Below, piece after piece: positions 1 through 5,342 of a stretch of DNA of 5,462 nucleotides. Positions within the stretch are counted from its first letter, which is position 1, and the number at the start of each line of letters is the position of its first letter. The position numbers and the translations under genes are program-made. This DNA comes from Calditrichota bacterium. Its GTDB lineage: Bacteria > Calditrichota > Calditrichia > Calditrichales > Calditrichaceae. The notes beneath the pieces were generated by a model. It worked only from the letters and a program-made list of their open reading frames with translations. It was not told where the DNA came from and searched no databases. The DNA lies in NCBI GenBank assembly GCA_024278715.1, contig JAJRSN010000468.1, positions 1 to 5,462 of the forward strand, written 5' to 3'.

Positions 1-2
1 AG

Positions 3-38
3 GTTATTCGTTAAGCGTTAAGGGTGTAAGAGTTAAGC
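3..38. repeat. Loose GTTAAG-type short repeats
   Basis: Four or five related 6-8 bp units lie almost head to tail: GTTATTC (3-9), GTTAAGC (10-16), GTTAAGGG (17-24), GTAAGA (26-31) and GTTAAGC (32-38). The exact unit GTTAAGC occurs twice. The period is about 7 bp, as in the better-ordered tract at 109-216, so both are probably parts of one degenerate intergenic repeat region. No coding potential is apparent, and 39-108 shows nothing recognisable. Confidence 0.5.
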
Positions 39-108
39 GGCTTCTCCAGCCCCTCAGCACGTCAAACCGGCGTAACGGCTTTCCGCATTCTGCTTTCTGA
101 TAATCTTT

Positions 109-134
109 GTCTTTTGTCTTTTGTCTTTTGTCTT
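109..134. repeat. GTCTTTT heptanucleotide tandem repeat
   Basis: Three exact copies of GTCTTTT (109-115, 116-122, 123-129) are followed by a partial fourth copy (GTCTT, 130-134). This is a simple-sequence tract of the kind that arises by replication slippage. Short reading frames that cross it have highly skewed composition and are not believable genes. It lies beyond the terminator of the peptidase gene, so it is probably not part of that mature transcript. Confidence 0.85.
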
Positions 135-138
135 ACTT

Positions 139-216
139 GTCACGCATTACTCGTCACGCGTCACTCTGTTACTTTGTCACTTTGTCACTCGTTACTCGTT
201 ACTCGTTACTCGTCAC
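139..216. repeat. Degenerate GTYAC tandem repeat, period 7-8 bp
   Basis: About ten units sharing the core GTCAC or GTTAC run head to tail: GTCAC (139), GTCACGC (153), GTCACTCT (160), GTTACTTT (168), GTCACTTT (176), GTCACTC (184), GTTACTC three times (191, 198, 205) and GTCAC (212). The unit at 144-152 is more divergent. The spacer after the core alternates between two and three bases, so the period switches between 7 and 8 bp, and the third base of the core is C or T. This is neither a CRISPR nor a transposon end. Its function, if any, is unknown; slippage-driven growth is the simplest explanation. Confidence 0.8.
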
Positions 217-246
217 AAAATACCCTTCATCATTGCAGTGAAAAAG

Positions 247-281
247 AAAAGCCGGGTCAACGGCTCATCAACCCGGCTTTT
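247..281 (-). terminator. Rho-independent terminator of the S46 peptidase gene
   Basis: A perfect 11-bp stem pairs 247-257 with 271-281 (AAAAGCCGGGT against ACCCGGCTTTT) around a 13-nt loop. Read on the minus strand, it begins 7 nt past the peptidase stop codon, and the stem runs into a U-rich tail (complement of the A-rich 241-250). The plus-strand side is also followed by a T-rich run (278-294), so it could work in both directions, but no plus-strand gene is visible upstream in this window. Confidence 0.9.
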
Positions 282-288
282 ATTAATT

Positions 289-2430
289 TTATTTGATTCC
301 GAGTTCTTTTAAAATATAATCGGCGCCGGCAAATTTTTCCGTGATAAACAAAACATAGCGAATATCCACGTTAATAGCCCGCTGAATAACAGGTTCAAAC
401 TTCCAGTCTCCCGTTAATGCTTCCCAGTTCCCGTCAAAGGCAATACCGACCAATTCACCTTTGGCGTTAAAAACAGGGCTGCCCGAGTTGCCGCCGGTAA
501 TATCACATTCATTCAAAAAAGCCACCGGAACATCGCCTAAATTTTTGTCTGCCCATTGACCGTAATCATGAGTTTTATACAATTCTTTTAACTTTTCGGG
601 AACGATGAAGGGCCATTTGCCCGTCTCTTTTTCCATTACGCCATGTAAGGTGGTAAACGGTTTGTACCAAACCGCGTCCCTCGGAGAATACCCGGAAACC
701 TTTCCGTAAGTTAAACGAATGGTACGATTGGCATCGGGATAAAACGGGCGTTTTTTCCATGCCATCAATACCTCAATATATTGTTTTTCAAGTTCGTTCA
801 ATATCGCGCGGCGTTCCTCACGCTCTTTTTTCAACTTTTCCGTTTCCGGCTGTAAGGCGCGAGCCATTTTAATAAAAGGATCGTCCAATTTATTCAATTC
901 GTCGAGCGATTTCTCATAAAGACTTTGCGCATAAGCCACATCGGCTAATTTTGTGTTCGCATAAGCATAATCCACAAACTCATCCACTGACGCAAAATCC
1001 TTAAAAATGTAATCCAGCCCCTTAATTCTCTGATCTTCGGGCAAGGCTTTAATTCTTAACAACATGCGTTTTAACAGAGCCTTGTCAATTTGGGGAGCGT
1101 AACTCATGTAGCGATATTTTAAACGTTGAATCGAGCGTTTTACATTTTTTTCGGAAAACGAAGGATCGCGTTCATCTTCGGGTTTTGCTCTTTCCGACGC
1201 TGTGCCGTAAATTCCGCGAGCAATACCCGGAATTGTGCCCGCCAGATAATTAAATCTTTCCAGCAAAAATCGTCGTTCGAAGGTTTGCGCCGATTTTCGA
1301 TATTCGCGTTCGAATTTTGCCAACAAATCGCCGTACTTTTTCTTTAAATTATCGTCGTTATTGATGAATTTTTGTAACTCTTGTTCCTGCTTTTGTTTTT
1401 CTCCCAAAAGATTAAGCCGTTTCATACCCTCCAAATTACCCTGATAATTTTTCATGCCGTTATTCAGCCATTTACTGGTTCCGACTGCTTTGATAGCTAA
1501 TTGAGGAGACTTTTTACCGATTTCATCCAGTAAATTAATAATCTCTCCGAATTCTTTAACAGCCAAAGGATAGTAGTAATTTTGAGCAAAACTAACGGCG
1601 TAAGATGTGGAATAACGATTTGTGCGTCCCGGAAAACCGATAATAAAGGTAAAATCTCCTTCGCTTAGCGGCTCGCGGGCAATTTTAATCCAGCGTTTGG
1701 GTTTAAAGGGAATATTTTCCGGCGAATATTTAGCGCCCTTTCCGTCGGGCGACATGTAAATTCTCAAAAACGAAAAATCGCCGGTATGCCGGGGCCACAT
1801 CCAATTGTCAATATCGCCGCCGTAATTCCCGATCGACCGCGGCGGAATAAAAACCATCCGCACATCTTCAAAGCGTTGATATGTAAACAGAATGTATTTT
1901 TGTCCCGAATACATGGAAACAATATCGGCATCGATATCGCTTCTTCCGTTTTCGATTTCCGCTTCCATTTGTTTAATGCGCTTTTTTATTGCGCGCTGAC
2001 GTTTTACCGGATCATCGATCTCGTCCATCCCTTTTAAAACCTGATCGGTTACATCCTTCATCTCCAATAAAATGCGGGCGACATAACCGGGCGCGGGCAG
2101 CTCTTCGTCGCGCGTTTTTGCCAAAAATCCGTTGGTCAAATAATCGGTGCCTCCGGTGGACGCTCTTTGAACTGCACCGAAAGCAACATGATGATTGGTT
2201 AGAATCAAACCGTCCGCCGAAACCAACTCCGCAGACGCTCCCCCTAAATTTACCACAGCATTGGCAAGAGAAATTTTACCGGGGCTGTAAATATCCCCCG
2301 CATCCATTTGCAATCCCTTGTCCTTAAGATTCAATTGATGCAATTGATTGAGCAGCCACATTCCCTCGTCGGCAAAAAGAAATTGAAGGCTCAACAACAG
2401 AACTCCGGCAAAAAGAACAACTCGCTTCAT
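289..2430 (-). CDS. Secreted S46 family dipeptidyl-peptidase, DPP7-like
   Basis: Encodes 713 aa, close to the 710-720 aa typical of the family. S46 enzymes are periplasmic serine exopeptidases that release dipeptides from peptide N-termini. Residues 1-20 form a signal peptide (KR, a hydrophobic core, then LFA before DEGMW) with no lipobox cysteine, so a soluble periplasmic product is expected. The chymotrypsin-like triad is visible as His81 (TNHH, 78-81), Asp218 (RHTGDF) and Ser649 (GGNSGSP). Asn209, Trp210, Arg214 and Asp666 match, from recalled family numbering, the residues that hold the substrate amino terminus. Gly667, 18 residues after the serine, corresponds to the P1 selector: Gly in DPP7 (hydrophobic P1), Arg in DPP11 (Asp/Glu). 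A hydrophobic P1 preference is therefore inferred. The central region (about 335-600) is charged and helical-looking, as expected for the alpha-helical cap domain. The usual Cys after the catalytic His is Val82, and only one Cys (642) remains. The start is fixed by the signal peptide and a strong Shine-Dalgarno. Family assignment is very secure; specificity is moderately so. Confidence 0.96.
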   Translation of the reverse strand: MKRVVLFAGVLLLSLQFLFADEGMWLLNQLHQLNLKDKGLQMDAGDIYSPGKISLANAVVNLGGASAELVSADGLILTNHHVAFGAVQRASTGGTDYLTNGFLAKTRDEELPAPGYVARILLEMKDVTDQVLKGMDEIDDPVKRQRAIKKRIKQMEAEIENGRSDIDADIVSMYSGQKYILFTYQRFEDVRMVFIPPRSIGNYGGDIDNWMWPRHTGDFSFLRIYMSPDGKGAKYSPENIPFKPKRWIKIAREPLSEGDFTFIIGFPGRTNRYSTSYAVSFAQNYYYPLAVKEFGEIINLLDEIGKKSPQLAIKAVGTSKWLNNGMKNYQGNLEGMKRLNLLGEKQKQEQELQKFINNDDNLKKKYGDLLAKFEREYRKSAQTFERRFLLERFNYLAGTIPGIARGIYGTASERAKPEDERDPSFSEKNVKRSIQRLKYRYMSYAPQIDKALLKRMLLRIKALPEDQRIKGLDYIFKDFASVDEFVDYAYANTKLADVAYAQSLYEKSLDELNKLDDPFIKMARALQPETEKLKKEREERRAILNELEKQYIEVLMAWKKRPFYPDANRTIRLTYGKVSGYSPRDAVWYKPFTTLHGVMEKETGKWPFIVPEKLKELYKTHDYGQWADKNLGDVPVAFLNECDITGGNSGSPVFNAKGELVGIAFDGNWEALTGDWKFEPVIQRAINVDIRYVLFITEKFAGADYILKELGIK

Positions 2431-2434
2431 AACA

Positions 2435-2441
2435 TCCTCCT
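2435..2441 (-). promoter_or_regulatory. Shine-Dalgarno of the peptidase gene
   Basis: On the minus strand, AGGAGGA lies 4 nt before the ATG at 2430. It is a near-perfect anti-16S match and supports the chosen start. It also argues against a typical Bacteroidota host, where such sites are rare. Confidence 0.85.
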
Positions 2442-2655
2442 GAATATTAATATTAACCCAAATTACTCTTTAAGAAATTAAGTTTTATCAGAAACCTGTA
2501 ATACCGTTCCCAACCTCTGTACTTTAAAGCAATTTAAGAAAACTTATAATTTACGTAAAAATTTAAAACAGGTTTCACAAAACAAAAAATGTATTTTTAT
2601 GCAAATTTTTCGTATATTGCACGCCAATTGTTAAACAATACATTGTGTTTGCTAT
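2442..2655. promoter_or_regulatory. Divergent intergenic region with candidate operators
   Basis: This AT-rich spacer separates the divergently transcribed peptidase and asd genes and should contain both promoters. Visible symmetry elements are GAAACCTGT at 2491-2499 repeated inverted as ACAGGTTTC at 2568-2576 (centres 77 bp apart), a perfect 12-bp palindrome AATATTAATATT at 2443-2454 just upstream of the peptidase Shine-Dalgarno, and ATTGTT-A-AACAAT at 2627-2639, close to the asd start. No promoter stands out. For asd, TATATT at 2613-2618 is a possible -10 without a good -35; alternatively TTGCAC (2617-2622), 16 nt, TACATT (2639-2644). For the peptidase, TTGGGA and GATAAA on the minus strand (about 2510 and 2486) are a weak pair. 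All of these are candidates only. Confidence 0.4.
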
Positions 2656-3708
2656 ATGAAAAAATTAAAAGAGAAAATACCGGTCGCTATTTTAGGGGCA
2701 ACGGGCAGCGTAGGACAAAAGTTCGTGGAGCTGCTTGCGAATCACCCCTGGTTCGAAATTATCGCCTTAACCGCTTCGGAGCGTTCTTCCGGTAAAAAAT
2801 ACCGCGAAGTTGTTAACTGGATTCAAAGCGCTCCGCTCGATGAACGCATCGGGTCGCTTATTGTTCGCAAAACGCAACCGCATCTGCCCTGTAAAATTGT
2901 GTTTTCGGCTTTGGATGCTGTGGTAGCCGAGAAATTTGAACAGGAATTTGCTCTTTCGGGTTATGTTGTTATCTCCAATGCGCGCAACCATCGCTTCCAT
3001 CCTTCCGTGCCTCTGCTGATCCCGGATGTGAATCCCGATCATCTGGCTTCTGTGGGCAAACAACCGTTTGACGACGGAATAATCGTCACCAATCCCAATT
3101 GTTCCACTACAGGACTTGTGATTGCATTAAAACCTTTGGCGGACGCTTTCGGAATAGACAAGGTTCACGTTGTAACCATGCAAGCCTTATCCGGAGCCGG
3201 GTATCCAGGAGTATCTTCACTTCAGGCGATGGACAACGTTATTCCTTTGATTAAAGGCGAAGAAGAAAAGATGGAATCGGAGCCCCGAAAAATTCTGGGT
3301 CGCTGGGACGGCTCCCGATTTATCGACGCCAATGTCATCATCAGCGCAAGCTGCAACCGGGTTCCCGTGATTGACGGGCATCTGGAAAGCGTTTCGGTAA
3401 AGTTGAATTCCGCCTGTACAATAGATGAAATAAAAGAAGCCTGGGGCTCGTACCGTTCCGTGCCACAGAAATTAAAGTTGCCCTCGGCTCCGAAACAACC
3501 CATTCATTATTTCGATCAGCCGGACATGCCGCAGCCAAGACTCCTGCGAAATCTGGAAAACGGAATGGCTGTGAGTATCGGACGACTAAGACCCTGTCCG
3601 ATTCTTGATTTCAAATTTACCGTGCTTTCGCACAATACCATTCGCGGCGCAGCCGGAGGCGCTATTTTAAACGCCGAACTGATGGCAGCCAAAGGATATA
3701 TTCAATAA
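2656..3708 (+). CDS. asd: Aspartate-semialdehyde dehydrogenase, archaeal/fungal-like class
   Basis: Encodes 350 aa. It catalyses NADPH-dependent reduction of 4-phospho-L-aspartate to aspartate 4-semialdehyde, the branch point to lysine/diaminopimelate, threonine and methionine; cytosolic. Visible are the Rossmann nucleotide-binding loop GATGSVG (14-20), the catalytic cysteine Cys149 in NPNCSTTG, SGAGYPGV (179-186), the active-site segment CNRVPVIDGH (233-242) with Arg235 and His242 as expected substrate-binding and acid-base residues, and a closing HNTIRGAAGGAILNAEL (326-342). The motif wording and length match the longer class typical of archaea and fungi, also found in various bacteria, rather than the E. 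coli-type enzyme. The start is forced: an in-frame stop lies at 2632-2634 and no other start codon exists between it and the GATG loop, yet no Shine-Dalgarno precedes the ATG. The stop codon is followed by no evident hairpin terminator, so some transcripts may run on into the metY leader. Confidence 0.96.
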   Translation: MKKLKEKIPVAILGATGSVGQKFVELLANHPWFEIIALTASERSSGKKYREVVNWIQSAPLDERIGSLIVRKTQPHLPCKIVFSALDAVVAEKFEQEFALSGYVVISNARNHRFHPSVPLLIPDVNPDHLASVGKQPFDDGIIVTNPNCSTTGLVIALKPLADAFGIDKVHVVTMQALSGAGYPGVSSLQAMDNVIPLIKGEEEKMESEPRKILGRWDGSRFIDANVIISASCNRVPVIDGHLESVSVKLNSACTIDEIKEAWGSYRSVPQKLKLPSAPKQPIHYFDQPDMPQPRLLRNLENGMAVSIGRLRPCPILDFKFTVLSHNTIRGAAGGAILNAELMAAKGYIQ

Positions 3709-3732
3709 AATTTTACAATAATGAATTTTTAT

Positions 3733-3761
3733 TTGACAAACGGAGGATCGTGCTCTAAATT
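3733..3761 (+). promoter_or_regulatory. Sigma70-type promoter for the riboswitch-metYX operon
   Basis: A perfect TTGACA -35 box (3733-3738) and a TAAATT -10 box (3756-3761, four of six consensus bases) are separated by exactly 17 nt. Transcription would start near 3768, about 48 nt before the SAM aptamer. The position is just right for a leader RNA that carries the riboswitch and gives metYX a promoter independent of asd. Confidence 0.75.
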
Positions 3762-3815
3762 CAATCGCTAAAATACAACGAAGCAAAGATGTAATCGAAT
3801 AGATTTACAACATCG

Positions 3816-3931
3816 CTTCTTATCCAGAAAGGTGGAGGGAACAGGCCCTGTGAAGCCTTAGCAACCATTCTCATCCGTGGGGTGAGAAAAGGTGCTAATT
3901 CCTGCCCCTAAATTCGGGGAAAGATAAGAAG
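3816..3931 (+). promoter_or_regulatory. SAM-I (S-box) riboswitch aptamer
   Basis: This is a complete S-box aptamer that binds S-adenosylmethionine. P1 is a perfect 9-bp helix, CTTCTTATC (3816-3824) with GATAAGAAG (3923-3931). Inside are the hallmark blocks: AGAAAGGTGGAGGGA (3826-3840) with the kink-turn side, GGCCCTGTGAAGCC (3844-3857), GCAACC (3861-3866), GGTGCTAATTCC (3891-3902) and GAAAGATAAG at the 3' end. P3 is a strong hairpin (3868-3876 with 3880-3888), and P4 pairs 3905-3908 with 3916-3919. The aptamer sits between a good promoter and a terminator ahead of metY, so high SAM should stop transcription of metYX. The homocysteine-forming genes downstream fit the known S-box regulon. Confidence 0.97.
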
Positions 3932-3951
3932 TGGGTTCAATTTTAAAATTG

Positions 3952-3990
3952 AAGCCTCTTCAGGGTCTTATCCCGAAGAGGCTTTTTTTT
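3952..3990 (+). terminator. Riboswitch expression-platform terminator
   Basis: A 10-bp stem (3952-3961 with 3975-3984, core GCCTCTTC/GAAGAGGC) is extended above a single bulged A (3962) by three G-C pairs (3963-3965 with 3972-3974) and is followed by eight T residues (3983-3990). It ends 25 nt before metY. The 3' P1 strand and the segment after it (3923-3935) can instead pair with parts of 3955-3972: GATAAGA with TCTTATC, and GGG with CCT by G-C and G-U pairs. The palindrome 3936-3953 would cap this antiterminator. SAM binding locks P1 and releases the terminator, giving an OFF switch by transcription attenuation. Confidence 0.93.
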
Positions 3991-4002
3991 ATATAAAAAT
4001 AC

Positions 4003-4010
4003 AAGGAGGA
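4003..4010 (+). promoter_or_regulatory. Shine-Dalgarno of metY
   Basis: AAGGAGGA lies 5 nt before the ATG at 4016 and is an almost ideal ribosome binding site. It is downstream of the terminator U-run and not obviously part of a hairpin, which fits control by transcription termination rather than by hiding the ribosome binding site. Confidence 0.85.
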
Positions 4011-4015
4011 ATCCG

Positions 4016-5329
4016 ATGAGCAGTAATTCTCAGCCCAACTATCGCTTTGAGACATTGCAATTACACGCGGGTCATGTTCCCGATAAAGAAACCCGTTCAC
4101 GAGCCGTACCGATATATCAAACAACGTCTTATTTGTTCGAAGATGCGGATCATGCAGCCGCGTTGTTTGATCTGAAAGAGTTCGGCAACATATACACACG
4201 CATCATGAATCCCACCACGGACGTGTTTGAAAAACGTATTGCCGCTCTGGAGGGCGGAGCAGCAGCTCTGGCGACGGCGTCGGGTCAGGCAGCCCAGTTC
4301 CTGGCGGTGGCAACCATTGCCCAAGCCGGAGAAAATATCGTTTCCACAACTTTTCTGTACGGCGGAACGTACAATCAATTCAAAGTGGCGTTTCCCAGAT
4401 TAGGAGTTGACGTCCGTTTTTGCACGAGTGATCGCGTGGAAGACTACGAGAAATTGATCAATGATAAAACCAAAGCCATTTACATCGAAAGTATCAGCAA
4501 TCCCCTGTTGAACATTCCGGATTTTGAAGCGCTTGCCGATCTGGCGCATTCACGCAAAATTCCGCTCATTGTCGATAATACCTTCGGAGCGGCGGGCTAT
4601 CTGGTTCGCCCTTTCGATTGGGGAGCGGATATTATTACAGCCTCGGCGACCAAATGGATTGGCGGTCACGGAACTTCCATCGGCGGCGTAATTGTTGACA
4701 GCGGAAAATTCGACTGGGGAAACGGGAAATTTCCGATTTTTACCGAGCCTAATCCCGGTTATCACGGACTCAATTTCTGGGAAACCTTCGGCGCCGACAG
4801 CCCATCGGGTAATATTGCCTTTATCATCCGCGCCAGGGTAGAAGCCTTACGAGATTTTGGTCCGGCTCTGAGTCCCTTTAATGCTTTTTTGTTTTTACAG
4901 GGATTGGAAACCCTTTCTTTGAGAATAGAACGTCATTGCCAGAATGCTCTGGAACTGGCTAAATGGCTGAAAGATCATCCGAAAGTCAGTTGGGTTTGGT
5001 ACCCCGGATTGCCTTCCCATCCTTCCCACGAACGGGCGAAAAAATACTTAAGACCCGGTCTCTACGGTTCAATGATCGCCTTTGGGATAAAGGGCGGAAA
5101 AGAAGCCGGTAAAGCCTTTGTAAACAATGTGAAATTAGCAAGTTTGTTAGCTAATGTGGGCGACGCCAAAACGCTGGTCATTCACCCGTCTTCCACTACG
5201 CATCAGCAGCTTTCGGAAGAAGAACAAAAGAGCGCCGGTGTGACTCCGGATCAAATCCGCGTTTCGGTCGGTCTGGAACACATCGATGATATTAAAGAAG
5301 ACTTTGAACAGGCTTTGGCAAAAAGCTAA
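4016..5329 (+). CDS. metY: O-acetylhomoserine sulfhydrylase (aminocarboxypropyltransferase)
   Basis: Encodes 437 aa. It is a PLP enzyme that makes L-homocysteine and acetate from O-acetyl-L-homoserine and sulfide, the direct sulfhydrylation route of methionine synthesis; cytosolic, normally a homotetramer. It belongs to the Cys/Met-metabolism fold-type I family. Visible are the N-terminal ETLQLHAG (12-19), YTRIMNPT (60-67) with the cofactor-phosphate-binding Tyr60 and Arg62, LEGGAAALATASGQAA (78-93), VDNTF (186-190) with the PLP-pyridine Asp187, the Schiff-base lysine Lys213 in SATKWIGGHG, and the C-terminal HPSSTTHQQLS (390-400) and IRVSVGLEH (414-422). The length and the segment FPIFTEPNPGYHGLNFWETFG-like (about 239-259) set MetY apart from the shorter cystathionine gamma-synthases and gamma-lyases. 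It is preceded by a SAM-I riboswitch and followed after 13 bp by metX, which makes its substrate. No internal terminator is visible, so the two should be co-transcribed. Confidence 0.96.
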   Translation: MSSNSQPNYRFETLQLHAGHVPDKETRSRAVPIYQTTSYLFEDADHAAALFDLKEFGNIYTRIMNPTTDVFEKRIAALEGGAAALATASGQAAQFLAVATIAQAGENIVSTTFLYGGTYNQFKVAFPRLGVDVRFCTSDRVEDYEKLINDKTKAIYIESISNPLLNIPDFEALADLAHSRKIPLIVDNTFGAAGYLVRPFDWGADIITASATKWIGGHGTSIGGVIVDSGKFDWGNGKFPIFTEPNPGYHGLNFWETFGADSPSGNIAFIIRARVEALRDFGPALSPFNAFLFLQGLETLSLRIERHCQNALELAKWLKDHPKVSWVWYPGLPSHPSHERAKKYLRPGLYGSMIAFGIKGGKEAGKAFVNNVKLASLLANVGDAKTLVIHPSSTTHQQLSEEEQKSAGVTPDQIRVSVGLEHIDDIKEDFEQALAKS

Positions 5330-5342
5330 TCAAGATTGAATC

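Noticed and set aside
139..216. Possible mini CRISPR array
   Set aside because: Units are only 7-8 bp and contiguous, with no unique spacers of regular length and no cas genes nearby.
114..312. Two overlapping plus-strand open frames (114-296 and 121-312) across the repeat tract
   Set aside because: They consist of translated simple repeats, run through the peptidase terminator and have no ribosome binding site or recognisable domain.
1126..2327. Plus-strand open frames at 1126-1347, 1786-2037 and 1989-2327, antisense to the peptidase
   Set aside because: They are shadows of a strongly supported gene; no ribosome binding sites and no recognisable protein features.
289..2430. DPP11-type (acidic P1) specificity for the S46 peptidase
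   Set aside because: The selector position 18 residues after Ser649 is Gly667, not Arg, as judged from recalled family numbering.
2443..2454. AATATTAATATT palindrome as a specific operator
   Set aside because: It is made only of A and T in an A/T-rich region, so chance symmetry is likely; kept only as a note in the intergenic entry.
2589..3538. Open frames overlapping asd (2589-2795 plus; 2767-3063, 3222-3503 and 3341-3538 minus)
   Set aside because: asd is intact with all motifs; these frames are by-products of its codon use and resemble no known protein.
3709..3732. Terminator after asd
   Set aside because: The stretch is A/T-rich (AAAATTTTACAATAATG) but contains no GC-rich stem followed by a T-run.
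3960..4765. Minus-strand open frames at 3960-4199, 4097-4378 and 4550-4765 opposite the metY terminator and gene
   Set aside because: One starts inside metY and runs into the riboswitch terminator; all are antisense to clear coding sequence without independent support.
4016..5329. Cystathionine gamma-synthase or methionine gamma-lyase instead of MetY
   Set aside because: The 437-aa length, the extra segment around 239-259 and the adjacent metX fit O-acetylhomoserine sulfhydrylase better.
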